Both the position numbers and the translations under genes were made by a program. The notes under the pieces were generated by a model. The model saw only the letters and a program-made list of their open reading frames with translations, searched no databases and had not been told where the DNA came from. Shown here piece after piece: positions 21,239-32,369 of a stretch of DNA of 64,000 nucleotides. Position 1 is the first letter of the stretch, and each line of letters begins with the position of its first letter. The DNA is from Nemophila menziesii (lineage: Eukaryota > Streptophyta > Magnoliopsida > Boraginales > Hydrophyllaceae), in the NCBI GenBank assembly GCA_029959085.1, contig JARWIR010000005.1, positions 51,214,850-51,278,849 on the forward strand. The letters run 5' to 3'.

Positions 21239-21357
21239 GGGTGCGATCATACCAGCACTAATGCACCGGATCCCATCAGAACTCCGAAGTTAAGCGTGCT
21301 TGGGCGAGAGTAGTACTAGGATGGGTGACCCCCTGGGAAGTCCTCGTGTTGCACCCC
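21239..21357 (+). rRNA. 5S rRNA: 5S rRNA gene copy 65 (class e')
   Basis: Consensus gene with CCCTAACCCC spacer. Confidence 0.97.
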
Positions 21358-21573
21358 TTTTTTCATCCTTGTTCTTTTTCCTTCATACTAGCTTTTTTTT
21401 TCCCCCCCTCCACCACCTTTAGATACGTACCGAGATTCCCTGGCCCTAACCCCTTCTTTTACGGGGTTTATTTTTCGAGAAACCCGAACCGCTACTCCGG
21501 GCCCGCCGTGACGCCCGAGATTCCGAATGTAATCCCGATTCCTCTTTTAACCTATTGCTGCGCATAACTTGAC

Positions 21574-21692
21574 CGGTGCGATCATACCAGCACTAATGCA
21601 CCGGATCCCATCAGAACTCCGAAGTTAAGCGTGCTTGGGCGAGAGTAGTACTAGGATGGGTGACCCCCTGGGAAGTCCTCCTGTTGCACCCC
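21574..21692 (+). rRNA. 5S rRNA: 5S rRNA gene copy 66 (class a)
   Basis: G1C and G108C. Confidence 0.95.
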
Positions 21693-21906
21693 TTTTTTCA
21701 TCCTTGTTCTTTTTTCTTCATACTAGCTTTCCCCCCCCCCCTCCACCACCTTTAGATACGTATCGAGATTCCCTGGCCCTGTCCCCTTCTTTTACGGGGT
21801 TCATTTTTCGAGAAACCCGAACCGCTACTCCGGGCCCGCCGTGACGCCCGAGATTCCGAATGTAATCCCGATTCCCCTTTTAACCTATTGCTGCGCATAA
21901 CTTGAC

Positions 21907-22025
21907 GGGTGCGATCATACCAGCACTAATGCACCGGATCCCATCAGAACTCCGAAGTTAAGCGTGCTTGGGCGAGAGTAGTACTAGGATGGGTGACCCC
22001 CTGGGAAGTCCTCCTGTTGCACCCC
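21907..22025 (+). rRNA. 5S rRNA: 5S rRNA gene copy 67 (class b)
   Basis: G108C. The tract has CCCCAACCCC. Confidence 0.96.
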
Positions 22026-22242
22026 TTTTTTCATCCTTGTTCTTTTTTCTTCATACTAGCTTTTCCCCAACCCCCCCTCCACCACCTTTAGATACGTATC
22101 GAGATTCCCTGGCCCTGTCCCCTTCTTTTACGGGGTTCATTTTTCGAGAAACCCGAACCGCTACTCCGGGCCCGCCGTGACGCCCGAGATTCCGAATGTA
22201 ATCCCACTTCCCCTTTTAACCTATTGCTGCGCATAACTTGAC

Positions 22243-22361
22243 GGGTGCGATCATACCAGCACTAATGCACCGGATCCCATCAGAACTCCGAAGTTAAGCG
22301 TGCTTGGGCGAGAGTAGTACTAGGATGGGTGACCCCCTGGGAAGTACTCGTGTTGCACACC
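22243..22361 (+). rRNA. 5S rRNA: 5S rRNA gene copy 68 (class c)
   Basis: C104A and C117A. Confidence 0.95.
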
Positions 22362-22577
22362 TTTTTTCATCCTTGTTCTTTTTTCTTCATACTAGCTTTT
22401 TTCCCCCCCCCCTCCACCACCTTTAGATACGTATCGAGATTCCCTGGCCCTGTCCCCTTCTTTTACGGGGTTCATTTTTCGAGAAACCCGAACCGCTACT
22501 CCGGGCCCGCCGTGACGCCCGAGATTCCGAATGTAATCTCGCTTCCCCTTTTAACCTATTGCTGCGCATAACTTGAC

Positions 22578-22696
22578 GGGTGCGATCATACCAGCACTAA
22601 TGCACCGGATCCCATCAGAACTCCGAAGTTAAGCGTGCTTGGGCGAGAGTAGTACTAGGATGGGTGACCTCCTGGGAAGTCCTCGTGTTGCACCCC
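22578..22696 (+). rRNA. 5S rRNA: 5S rRNA gene copy 69 (class d)
   Basis: C93T. Confidence 0.96.
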
Positions 22697-22907
22697 TTTT
22701 TTCATCCTTGTTCTTTTTTCTTCATACTAGTTTTTTTCCCCCTCCACCACCTTTAGATACGTACCGAGATTCCCTGGCCCTGTCCCCTTCTTTTACGGGG
22801 TTCATTTTTCGAGAAACCCGAACCGCTACTCCGGGCCCGCCGTGACGCCCGAGATTCCGAATGTAATCCCGATTCCCCTTTTAACCTATTGCTGCGCATA
22901 ACTTGAC

Positions 22908-23026
22908 GGGTGCGATCATACCAGCACTAATGCACCGGATCCCATCAGAACTCCGAAGTTAAGCGTGCTTGGGCGAGAGTAGTACTAGGATGGGTGACCC
23001 CCTGGGAAGTCCTCGTGTTGCACCCC
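22908..23026 (+). rRNA. 5S rRNA: 5S rRNA gene copy 70 (class e)
   Basis: Consensus gene. Confidence 0.97.
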
Positions 23027-23242
23027 TTTTTTCATCCTTGTTCTTTTTCCTTCATACTAGCTTTTTTTTTCCCCCCCTCCACCACCTTTAGATACGTACC
23101 GAGATTCCCTGGCCCTGTCCCCTTCTTTTACGGGGTTCATTTTTCGAGAAACCCGAACCGCTACTCCGGGCCCGCCGTGACGCCCGAGATTCCGAATGTA
23201 ATCCCGATTCCTCTTTTAACCTATTGCTGCGCATAACTTGAC

Positions 23243-23361
23243 GGGTGCGATCATACCAGCACTAATGCACCGGATCCCATCAGAACTCCGAAGTTAAGCG
23301 TGCTTGGGCGAGAGTAGTACTAGGATGGGTGACCCCCTGGGAAGTCCTCGTGTTGCACCCC
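23243..23361 (+). rRNA. 5S rRNA: 5S rRNA gene copy 71 (class f)
   Basis: Consensus gene; T5-A terminator. Confidence 0.97.
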
Positions 23362-23575
23362 TTTTTACATCCTTGTTCTTTTTTCTTCATACTAGCTTTT
23401 TTTTTTCTCCTCCACCACCTTTAGATACGTATCGAGATTCCCTGGCCCTGTCCCCTTCTTTTACGGGGTTCATTTTTCGAGAAACCCGAACCGCTACTCC
23501 GGGCCCGCCGTGACGCCCGAGATTCCGAATGTAATCCCGATTCCCCTTTTAACCTATTGCTGCGCATAACTTGAC

Positions 23576-23694
23576 GGGTGCGATCATACCAGCACTAATG
23601 CACCGGATCCCATCAGAACTCCGAAGTTAAGCGTGCTTGGGCGAGAGTAGTACTAGGATGGGTGACCCCCTGGGAAGTCCTCGTGTTGCACCCC
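23576..23694 (+). rRNA. 5S rRNA: 5S rRNA gene copy 72 (class g)
   Basis: Consensus gene. Confidence 0.97.
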
Positions 23695-23907
23695 TTTTTT
23701 CATCCTTGTTCTTTTTTCTTCATACTAGCTTTTTTTCCCCCCTCCACCACCTTTAGATACGTACCGAGATTCCCTGGCCCTGTCGTCTTCTTTTACGGGG
23801 TTCATTTTTCGAGAAACCCGAACCGCTACTCCGGGCCCGCCGTGACGCCCGAGATTCCGAATGTAATCCCGATTCCCCTTTTAACCTATTGCTGCGCATA
23901 ACTTGAC

Positions 23908-24026
23908 GGGTGCGATCATACCAGCACTAATGCACCGGATCCCATCAGAACTCCGAAGTTAAGCGTGCTTGGGCGAGAGTTGTACTAGGATGGGTGACCC
24001 CCTGGGAAGTCCTCGTGTTGCACCCC
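23908..24026 (+). rRNA. 5S rRNA: 5S rRNA gene copy 73 (class h)
   Basis: A74T. Confidence 0.96.
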
Positions 24027-24239
24027 TTTTTTCATCCTTGTTCTTTTTTCTTCATACTAGCTTTTTTTTTCCCCTCCACCACCTTTAGATACGTATCGAG
24101 ATTCCCTGGCCCTGTCCCCTTCTTTTACGGGGTTCATTTTTCGAGAAACCCGAACCGCTACTCCGGGCCCGCCGTGACGCCCGAGATTCCGAATGTAATC
24201 CCGATTCCCCTTTTAACCTATTGCTGCGCATAACTTGAC

Positions 24240-24358
24240 GGGTGCGATCATACCAGCACTAATGCACCGGATCCCATCAGAACTCCGAAGTTAAGCGTGC
24301 TTGGGCGAGAGTAGTACTAGGATGGGTGACCCCCTGGGAAGTCCTCCTGTTGCACCCC
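24240..24358 (+). rRNA. 5S rRNA: 5S rRNA gene copy 74 (class b)
   Basis: G108C. Its C run is the longest of class b and makes this the longest unit I measured (340 bp). Confidence 0.96.
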
Positions 24359-24579
24359 TTTTTTCATCCTTGTTCTTTTTTCTTCATACTAGCTTTTCCC
24401 CACCCCCCCCCCCCTCCACCACCTTTAGATACGTATCGAGATTCCCTGGCCCTGTCCCCTTCTTTTACGGGGTTCATTTTTCGAGAAACCCGAACCGCTA
24501 CTCCGGGCCCGCCGTGACGCCCGAGATTCCGAATGTAATCCCACTTCCCCTTTTAACCTATTGCTGCGCATAACTTGAC

Positions 24580-24698
24580 GGGTGCGATCATACCAGCACT
24601 AATGCACCGGATCCCATCAGAACTCCGAAGTTAAGCGTGCTTGGGCGATAGTAGTACTAGGATGGGTGACCCCCTGGGAAGTCCTCGTGTTGCACCCC
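24580..24698 (+). rRNA. 5S rRNA: 5S rRNA gene copy 75 (class e)
   Basis: G70T on a class e spacer. Confidence 0.95.
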
Positions 24699-24914
24699 TT
24701 TTTTCATCCTTGTTCTTTTTCCTTCATACTAGCTTTTTTTTTCCCCCCCTCCACCACCTTTAGATACGTACCGAGATTCCCTGGCCCTGTCCCCTTCTTT
24801 TACGGGGTTCATTTTTCGAGAAACCCGAACCGCTACTCCGGGCCCGCCGTGACGCCCGAGATTCCGAATGTAATCCCGATTCCTCTTTTAACCTATTGCT
24901 GCGCATAACTTGAC

Positions 24915-25033
24915 GGGTGCGATCATACCAGCACTAATGCACCGGATCCCATCAGAACTCCGAAGTTAAGCGTGCTTGGGCGAGAGTAGTACTAGGATGG
25001 GTGACCCCCTGGGAAGTCCTCGTGTTGCACCCC
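24915..25033 (+). rRNA. 5S rRNA: 5S rRNA gene copy 76 (class f)
   Basis: Consensus gene; T5-A terminator. Confidence 0.97.
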
Positions 25034-25247
25034 TTTTTACATCCTTGTTCTTTTTTCTTCATACTAGCTTTTTTTTTTCTCCTCCACCACCTTTAGATAC
25101 GTATCGAGATTCCCTGGCCCTGTCCCCTTCTTTTACGGGGTTCATTTTTCGAGAAACCCGAACCGCTACTCCGGGCCCGCCGTGACGCCCGAGATTCCGA
25201 ATGTAATCCCGATTCCCCTTTTAACCTATTGCTGCGCATAACTTGAC

Positions 25248-25366
25248 GGGTGCGATCATACCAGCACTAATGCACCGGATCCCATCAGAACTCCGAAGTT
25301 AAGCGTGCTTGGGAGAGAGTAGTACTAGGATGGGTGACCCCCTGGGAAGTCCTCGTGTTGCACCCC
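25248..25366 (+). rRNA. 5S rRNA: 5S rRNA gene copy 77 (class g)
   Basis: C67A in the intermediate element. Confidence 0.95.
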
Positions 25367-25579
25367 TTTTTTCATCCTTGTTCTTTTTTCTTCATACTAG
25401 CTTTTTTTTCCCCCTCCACCACCTTTAGATACGTACCGAGATTCCCTGGCCCTGTCGTCTTCTTTTACGGGGTTCATTTTTCGAGAAACCCGAACCGCTA
25501 CTCCGGGCCCGCCGTGACGCCCGAGATTCCGAATGTAATCCCGATTCCCCTTTTAACCTATTGCTGCGCATAACTTGAC

Positions 25580-25698
25580 GGGTGCGATCATACCAGCACT
25601 AATGCACCGGATCCCATCAGAACTCCGAAGTTAAGCGTGCTTGGGCGAGAGTTGTACTAGGATGGGTGACCCCCTGGGAAGTCCTCGTGTTGCACCCC
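25580..25698 (+). rRNA. 5S rRNA: 5S rRNA gene copy 78 (class h)
   Basis: A74T. Confidence 0.96.
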
Positions 25699-25911
25699 TT
25701 TTTTCATCCTTGTTCTTTTTTCTTCATACTAGCTTTTTTTTTCCCCTCCACCACCTTTAGATACGTATCGAGATTCCCTGGCCCTGTCCCCTTCTTTTAC
25801 GGGGTTCATTTTTCGAGAAACCCGAACCGCTACTCCGGGCCCGCCGTGACGCCCGAGATTCCGAATGTAATCCCGATTCCCCTTTTAACCTATTGCTGCG
25901 CATAACTTGAC

Positions 25912-26030
25912 GGGTGCGATCATACCAGCACTAATGCACCGGATCCCATCAGAACTCCGAAGTTAAGCGTGCTTGGGCGAGAGTAGTACTAGGATGGGTG
26001 ACCCCCTGGGAAGTCCTCCTGTTGCACCCC
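25912..26030 (+). rRNA. 5S rRNA: 5S rRNA gene copy 79 (class b)
   Basis: G108C. Confidence 0.96.
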
Positions 26031-26249
26031 TTTTTTCATCCTTGTTCTTTTTTCTTCATACTAGCTTTTCCCCACCCCCCCCCCTCCACCACCTTTAGAT
26101 ACGTATCGAGATTCCCTGGCCCTGTCCCCTTCTTTTACGGGGTTCATTTTTCGAGAAACCCGAACCGCTACTCCGGGCCCGCCGTGACGCCCGAGATTCC
26201 GAATGTAATCCCACTTCCCCTTTTAACCTATTGCTGCGCATAACTTGAC

Positions 26250-26368
26250 GGGTGCGATCATACCAGCACTAATGCACCGGATCCCATCAGAACTCCGAAG
26301 TTAAGCGTGCTTGGGCGATAGTAGTACTAGGATGGGTGACCCCCTGGGAAGTCCTCGTGTTGCACCCC
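26250..26368 (+). rRNA. 5S rRNA: 5S rRNA gene copy 80 (class e)
   Basis: G70T. Confidence 0.96.
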
Positions 26369-26584
26369 TTTTTTCATCCTTGTTCTTTTTCCTTCATACT
26401 AGCTTTTTTTTTCCCCCCCTCCACCACCTTTAGATACGTACCGAGATTCCCTGGCCCTGTCCCCTTCTTTTACGGGGTTCATTTTTCGAGAAACCCGAAC
26501 CGCTACTCCGGGCCCGCCGTGACGCCCGAGATTCCGAATGTAATCCCGATTCCTCTTTTAACCTATTGCTGCGCATAACTTGAC

Positions 26585-26703
26585 GGGTGCGATCATACCA
26601 GCACTAATGCACTGGATCCCATCAGAACTCCGAAGTTAAGCGTGCTTGGGCGAGAGTAGTACTAGGATGGGTGACCCCCTGGGAAGTCCTCGTGTTGCAC
26701 CCC
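26585..26703 (+). rRNA. 5S rRNA: 5S rRNA gene copy 81 (class f)
   Basis: C29T at a CpG; T5-A terminator. Confidence 0.95.
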
Positions 26704-26917
26704 TTTTTACATCCTTGTTCTTTTTTCTTCATACTAGCTTTTTTTTTTCTCCTCCACCACCTTTAGATACGTATCGAGATTCCCTGGCCCTGTCCCCTTC
26801 TTTTACGGGGTTCATTTTTCGAGAAACCCGAACCGCTACTCCGGGCCCGCCGTGACGCCCGAGATTCCGAATGTAATCCCGATTCCCCTTTTAACCTATT
26901 GCTGCGCATAACTTGAC

Positions 26918-27036
26918 GGGTGCGATCATACCAGCACTAATGCACCGGATCCCATCAGAACTCCGAAGTTAAGCGTGCTTGGGCGAGAGTAGTACTAGGA
27001 TGGGTGACCCCCTGGGAAGTCCTCGTGTTGCACCCT
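26918..27036 (+). rRNA. 5S rRNA: 5S rRNA gene copy 82
   Basis: C119T. Counterpart of copy 17. Confidence 0.96.
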
Positions 27037-27250
27037 TTTTTTCATCCTTGTTCTTTTTTCTTCATACTAGCTTTTTTTTTCCCCCTCCACCACCTTTAGA
27101 TACGTATCGAGATTCCCTGGCCCTGTCCCCTTCTTTTACAGGGTTCATTTTTCGAGAAACCCGAACCGCTACTCCGGGCCCGCCGTGACGCCCGAGATTC
27201 CGAATGTAATCCCGATTCCCCTTTTAAACTATTGCTGCGCATAACTTGAC

Positions 27251-27369
27251 GGGTGCGATCATACCAGCACTAATGCACCGGATCCCATCAGAACTCCGAA
27301 GTTAAGCGTGCTTGGGCGAGAGTAGTACTAGGATGGGTGACCCCCTGGGAAGTCCTCGTGTTGCACCCC
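27251..27369 (+). rRNA. 5S rRNA: 5S rRNA gene copy 83
   Basis: Consensus gene. Counterpart of copy 18 without its G1C. Confidence 0.97.
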
Positions 27370-27580
27370 TTTTTTCATCCTTGTTCTTTTTTCTTCATAC
27401 TAGCTTTTTTCCCCCTCCACCACCTTTAGATACGTATCGAGATTCCCTGGCCCTGTCCCCTTCTTTTACGGGGTTCATTTTTCGAGAAACCCGAACCGCT
27501 ACTCTGGGCCCGCCGTGACGCCCGAGATTCCGAATGTAATCCCGATTCCCCTTTTAACCTATTGCTGCGCATAACTTGAC

Positions 27581-27699
27581 GGGTGCTATCATACCAGCAC
27601 TAATGCACCGGATCCCATCAGAACTCCGAAGTTAAGCGTGCTTGGGCGAGAGTAGTACTAGGATGGGTGACCCCCTGGGAAGTCCTCGTGTTGCACCCC
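27581..27699 (+). rRNA. 5S rRNA: 5S rRNA gene copy 84
   Basis: G7T. Counterpart of copy 19. Confidence 0.96.
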
Positions 27700-27912
27700 T
27701 TTTTTCATCCTTGTTCTTTTTACTTCATACTAGCTTTTTTTTTCCCCTCCACCACCTTTAGATACGTACCGAGATTCCCTGGCCCTGTCCCCTTCTTTTA
27801 CGGGGTTCATTTTTCGAGAAACCCGAACCGCTACTCCGGGCCCGCCGTGACGCCCGAGATTCCGAATGTAATCCCGATTCCCCTTTTAACCTATTGCTGC
27901 GCATAACTTGAC

Positions 27913-28031
27913 GGGTGCGATCATACCATCACTAATGCACCGGATCCTATCAGAACTCCGAAGTTAAGCTTGCTTGGGCGAGAGTAGTACTAGGATGGGT
28001 GACCCCCTGGGAAGTCCTCGTGTTGCACCCC
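27913..28031 (+). rRNA. 5S rRNA: 5S rRNA gene copy 85
   Basis: G17T, C36T and G58T. Counterpart of copy 20. Confidence 0.94.
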
Positions 28032-28246
28032 TTTTTTCATCCTTGTTCTTTTTTCTTCATACTAGCTTTTTTTTTCCCCCCTCCACCACCTTTAGATACG
28101 TACCGAGATTCCCTGGCCCTGTCCCCTTCTTTTACGGGGTTCATTTTTCAAGAAACCCGAACCGCTACTCTGGGCCCGCCGTGACGCCCGAGATTCCGAA
28201 TGTAATCCCGCTTCCCCTTTTAACCTATTGCTGCGCATAACTTGAC

Positions 28247-28365
28247 GGGTGCGATCATACCAGCACTAATGCACCGGATCCCATCAGAACTCCGAAGTTA
28301 AGCGTGCTTGGGCGAGAGTAGTACTAGGATGGGTGACCCCCTGGGAAGTCCTCGTGTTGCACCCC
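28247..28365 (+). rRNA. 5S rRNA: 5S rRNA gene copy 86 (class g)
   Basis: Consensus gene. The spacer has CGTATCGAG where other class g units have CGTACCGAG, so the exchange boundary may lie in this unit. Confidence 0.97.
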
Positions 28366-28578
28366 TTTTTTCATCCTTGTTCTTTTTTCTTCATACTAGC
28401 TTTTTTTTCCCCCTCCACCACCTTTAGATACGTATCGAGATTCCCTGGCCCTGTCGTCTTCTTTTACGGGGTTCATTTTTCGAGAAACCCGAACCGCTAC
28501 TCCGGGCCCGCCGTGACGCCCGAGATTCCGAATGTAATCCCGATTCCCCTTTTAACCTATTGCTGCGCATAACTTGAC

Positions 28579-28697
28579 GGGTGCGATCATACCAGCACTA
28601 ATGCACCGGATCCCATCAGAACTCCGAAGTTAAGCGTGCTTGGGCGAGAGTTGTACTAGGATGGGTGACCCCCTGGGAAGTCCTCGTGTTGCACCCC
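28579..28697 (+). rRNA. 5S rRNA: 5S rRNA gene copy 87 (class h)
   Basis: A74T. Confidence 0.96.
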
Positions 28698-28910
28698 TTT
28701 TTTCATCCTTGTTCTTTTTTCTTCATACTAGCTTTTTTTTTCCCCTCCACCACCTTTAGATACGTATCGAGATTCCCTGGCCCTGTCCCCTTCTTTTACG
28801 GGGTTCATTTTTCGAGAAACCCGAACCGCTACTCCGGGCCCGCCGTGACGCCCGAGATTCCGAATGTAATCCCGATTCCCCTTTTAACCTATTGCTGCGC
28901 ATAACTTGAC

Positions 28911-29029
28911 GGGTGCGATCATACCAGCACTAATGCACCGGATCCCATCAGAACTCCGAAGTTAAGCGTGCTTGGGCGAGAGTAGTACTAGGATGGGTGA
29001 CCCCCTGGGAAGTCCTCCTGTTGCACCCC
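28911..29029 (+). rRNA. 5S rRNA: 5S rRNA gene copy 88 (class b)
   Basis: G108C. Confidence 0.96.
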
Positions 29030-29248
29030 TTTTTTCATCCTTGTTCTTTTTTCTTCATACTAGCTTTTCCCCACCCCCCCCCCTCCACCACCTTTAGATA
29101 CGTATCGAGATTCCCTGGCCCTGTCCCCTTCTTTTACGGGGTTCATTTTTCGAGAAACCCGAACCGCTACTCCGGGCCCGCCGTGACGCCCGAGATTCCG
29201 AATGTAATCCCACTTCCCCTTTTAACCTATTGCTGCGCATAACTTGAC

Positions 29249-29367
29249 GGGTGCGATCATACCAGCACTAATGCACCGGATCCCATCAGAACTCCGAAGT
29301 TAAGCGTGCTTGGGCGATAGTAGTACTAGGATGGGTGACCCCCTGGGAAGTCCTCGTGTTGCACACC
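29249..29367 (+). rRNA. 5S rRNA: 5S rRNA gene copy 89 (class c)
   Basis: G70T and C117A. Confidence 0.95.
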
Positions 29368-29582
29368 TTTTTTCATCCTTGTTCTTTTTTCTTCATACTA
29401 GCTTTTTTTCCCCCCCCTCCACCACCTTTAGATACGTATCGAGATTCCCTGGCCCTGTCCCCTTCTTTTACGGGGTTCATTTTTCGAGAAACCCGAACCG
29501 CTACTCCGGGCCCGCCGTGACGCCCGAGATTCCGAATGTAATCTCGCTTCCCCTTTTAACCTATTGCTGCGCATAACTTGAC

Positions 29583-29701
29583 GGGTGCGATCATACCAGC
29601 ACTAATGCACCGGATCCCATCAGAACTCCGAAGTTAAGCGTGCTTGGGCGAGAGTAGTACTAGGATGGGTGACCTCCTGGGAAGTCCTCGTGTTGCACCC
29701 C
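29583..29701 (+). rRNA. 5S rRNA: 5S rRNA gene copy 90 (class d)
   Basis: C93T. Confidence 0.96.
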
Positions 29702-29916
29702 TTTTTTCATCCTTGTTCTTTTTCCTTCATACTAGCTTTTTTTTTTCCCCCTCCACCACCTTTAGATACGTATCGAGATTCCCTGGCCCTGTCCCCTTCT
29801 TTTACGGGGTTCATTTTTCGAGAAACCCGAACCGCTACTCCGGGCCCGCCGTGACGCCCGAGATTCCGAATGTAATCCCGATTCCCCTTTTAACCTATTG
29901 CTGCGCATAACTTGAC

Positions 29917-30035
29917 GGGTGCGATCATACCAGCACTAATGCACCGGATCCCATCAGAACTCCGAAGTTAAGCGTGCTTGGGCGAGAGTAGTACTAGGAT
30001 GGGTGACCCCCTGGGAAGTCCTCGTGTTGCACCCC
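29917..30035 (+). rRNA. 5S rRNA: 5S rRNA gene copy 91 (class g)
   Basis: Consensus gene. Confidence 0.97.
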
Positions 30036-30248
30036 TTTTTTCATCCTTGTTCTTTTTTCTTCATACTAGCTTTTTTTTCCCCCTCCACCACCTTTAGATA
30101 CGTACCGAGATTCCCTGGCCCTGTCGTCTTCTTTTACGGGGTTCATTTTTCGAGAAACCCGAACCGCTACTCCGGGCCCGCCGTGACGCCCGAGATTCCG
30201 AATGTAATCCCGATTCCCCTTTTAACCTATTGCTGCGCATAACTTGAC

Positions 30249-30367
30249 GGGTGCGATCATACCAGCACTAATGCACCGGATCCCATCAGAACTCCGAAGT
30301 TAAGCGTGCTTGGGCGAGAGTTGTACTAGGATGGGTGACCCCCTGGGAAGTCCTCGTGTTGCACCCC
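30249..30367 (+). rRNA. 5S rRNA: 5S rRNA gene copy 92 (class h)
   Basis: A74T. Confidence 0.96.
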
Positions 30368-30580
30368 TTTTTTCATCCTTGTTCTTTTTTCTTCATACTA
30401 GCTTTTTTTTTCCCCTCCACCACCTTTAGATACGTATCGAGATTCCCTGGCCCTGTCCCCTTCTTTTACGGGGTTCATTTTTCGAGAAACCCGAACCGCT
30501 ACTCCGGGCCCGCCGTGACGCCCGAGATTCCGAATGTAATCCCGATTCCCCTTTTAACCTATTGCTGCGCATAACTTGAC

Positions 30581-30699
30581 GGGTGCGATCATACCAGCAC
30601 TAATGCACCGGATCCCATCAGAACTCCGAAGTTAAGCGTGCTTGGGCGAGAGTAGTACTAGGATGGGTGACCCCCTGGGAAGTCCTCCTGTTGCACCCC
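30581..30699 (+). rRNA. 5S rRNA: 5S rRNA gene copy 93 (class b)
   Basis: G108C. Confidence 0.96.
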
Positions 30700-30917
30700 T
30701 TTTTTCATCCTTGTTCTTTTTTCTTCATACTAGCTTTTCCCCACCCCCCCCCTCCACCACCTTTAGATACGTATCGAGATTCCCTGGCCCTGTCCCCTTC
30801 TTTTACGGGGTTCATTTTTCGAGAAACCCGAACCGCTACTCCGGGCCCGCCGTGACGCCCGAGATTCCGAATGTAATCCCACTTCCCCTTTTAACCTATT
30901 GCTGCGCATAACTTGAC

Positions 30918-31036
30918 GGGTGCGATCATACCAGCACTAATGCACCGGATCCCATCAGAACTCCGAAGTTAAGCGTGCTTGGGCGATAGTAGTACTAGGA
31001 TGGGTGACCCCCTGGGAAGTCCTCGTGTTGCACACC
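30918..31036 (+). rRNA. 5S rRNA: 5S rRNA gene copy 94 (class c)
   Basis: G70T and C117A. Confidence 0.95.
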
Positions 31037-31251
31037 TTTTTTCATCCTTGTTCTTTTTTCTTCATACTAGCTTTTTTTCCCCCCCCTCCACCACCTTTAG
31101 ATACGTATCGAGATTCCCTGGCCCTGTCCCCTTCTTTTACGGGGTTCATTTTTCGAGAAACCCGAACCGCTACTCCGGGCCCGCCGTGACGCCCGAGATT
31201 CCGAATGTAATCTCGCTTCCCCTTTTAACCTATTGCTGCGCATAACTTGAC

Positions 31252-31370
31252 GGGTGCGATCATACCAGCACTAATGCACCGGATCCCATCAGAACTCCGA
31301 AGTTAAGCGTGCTTGGGCGAGAGTAGTACTAGGATGGGTGACCTCCTGGGAAGTCCTCGTGTTGCACCCC
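31252..31370 (+). rRNA. 5S rRNA: 5S rRNA gene copy 95 (class d)
   Basis: C93T. The spacer has GTGATGCCC. Confidence 0.96.
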
Positions 31371-31583
31371 TTTTTTCATCCTTGTTCTTTTTCCTTCATA
31401 CTAGCTTTTTTTTCCCCCTCCACCACCTTTAGATACGTACCGAGATTCCCTGGCCCTGTCCCCTTCTTTTACGGGGTTCATTTTTCGAGAAACCCGAACC
31501 GCTACTCCGGGCCCGCCGTGATGCCCGAGATTCCGAATGTAATCCCGATTCCCCTTTTAACCTATTGCTGCGCATAACTTGAC

Positions 31584-31702
31584 GGGTGCGATCATACCAG
31601 CACTAATGCACCGGATCCCATCAGAACTCCGAAGTTAAGCGTGCTTGGGCGAGAGTAGTACTAGGATGGGTGACCCCCTGGGAAGTCCTCGTGTTGCACC
31701 CC
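31584..31702 (+). rRNA. 5S rRNA: 5S rRNA gene copy 96 (class e')
   Basis: Consensus gene with CCCTAACCCC spacer. Confidence 0.97.
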
Positions 31703-31917
31703 TTTTTTCATCCTTGTTCTTTTTCCTTCATACTAGCTTTTTTTTCCCCCCCTCCACCACCTTTAGATACGTACCGAGATTCCCTGGCCCTAACCCCTTC
31801 TTTTACGGGGTTTATTTTTCGAGAAACCCGAACCGCTACTCCGGGCCCGCCGTGACGCCCGAGATTCCGAATGTAATCCCGATTCCTCTTTTAACCTATT
31901 GCTGCGCATAACTTGAC

Positions 31918-32036
31918 CGGTGCGATCATACCAGCACTAATGCACCGGATCCCATCAGAACTCCGAAGTTAAGCGTGCTTGGGCGAGAGTAGTACTAGGA
32001 TGGGTGACCCCCTGGGAAGTCCTCCTGTTGCACCCC
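31918..32036 (+). rRNA. 5S rRNA: 5S rRNA gene copy 97 (class a)
   Basis: G1C and G108C. The spacer has CCCTAGCCC. Confidence 0.95.
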
Positions 32037-32250
32037 TTTTTTCATCCTTGTTCTTTTTTCTTCATACTAGCTTTCCCCCCCCCCCTCCACCACCTTTAGA
32101 TACGTATCGAGATTCCCTAGCCCTGTCCCCTTCTTTTACGGGGTTCATTTTTCGAGAAACCCGAACCGCTACTCCGGGCCCGCCGTGACGCCCGAGATTC
32201 CGAATGTAATCCCGATTCCCCTTTTAACCTATTGCTGCGCATAACTTGAC

Positions 32251-32369
32251 GGGTGCGATCATACCAGCACTAATGCACCGGATCCCATCAGAACTCCGAA
32301 GTTAAGCGTGCTTGGGCGAGAGTAGTACTAGGATGGGTGACCCCCTGGGAAGTCCTCCTGTTGCACCCC
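32251..32369 (+). rRNA. 5S rRNA: 5S rRNA gene copy 98 (hybrid b/c unit)
   Basis: G108C and a class b tract, but the spacer ends with the class c ATCTCGCTTCC and is followed by class d. It reads as a recombinant of a b and a c unit. Confidence 0.95.

Larger units (their letters stand above)
19903..21573 (+). repeat. Five-unit higher-order repeat a-b-c-d-e', copy 1
   Basis: Unit classes a, b, c, d and e' follow in order, and a-b-c-d-e starts again at 21574, 1671 bp later. Each unit is recognised by both a gene change (G1C+G108C, G108C, C117A, C93T, none) and its spacer markers. Confidence 0.85.
21574..23242 (+). repeat. Five-unit higher-order repeat a-b-c-d-e, copy 2
   Basis: Repeats the order of 19903-21573. 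The last unit is ordinary class e, and the class c gene carries an extra C104A. Confidence 0.85.
22908..26917 (+). repeat. Five-unit higher-order repeat e-f-g-h-b, two copies plus a broken third
   Basis: The order e-f-g-h-b starts at 22908, 24580 and 26250 (spacing 1672 and 1670 bp). The third copy stops after f. Its g, h and b follow at 28247 after a four-unit block. Confidence 0.85.
26918..28246 (+). repeat. Four-unit block, copy 2, interrupting a higher-order repeat
   Basis: Near-identical to 5283-6611. It sits between the class f unit at 26585 and the class g unit at 28247, exactly where g would be expected, so it appears to have been introduced into an existing e-f-g-h-b series. Confidence 0.85.
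28247..31583 (+). repeat. Five-unit higher-order repeat g-h-b-c-d, two copies
   Basis: The orders starting at 28247 and 29917 are 1670 bp apart. In both, the class c gene also has G70T. Confidence 0.85.
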
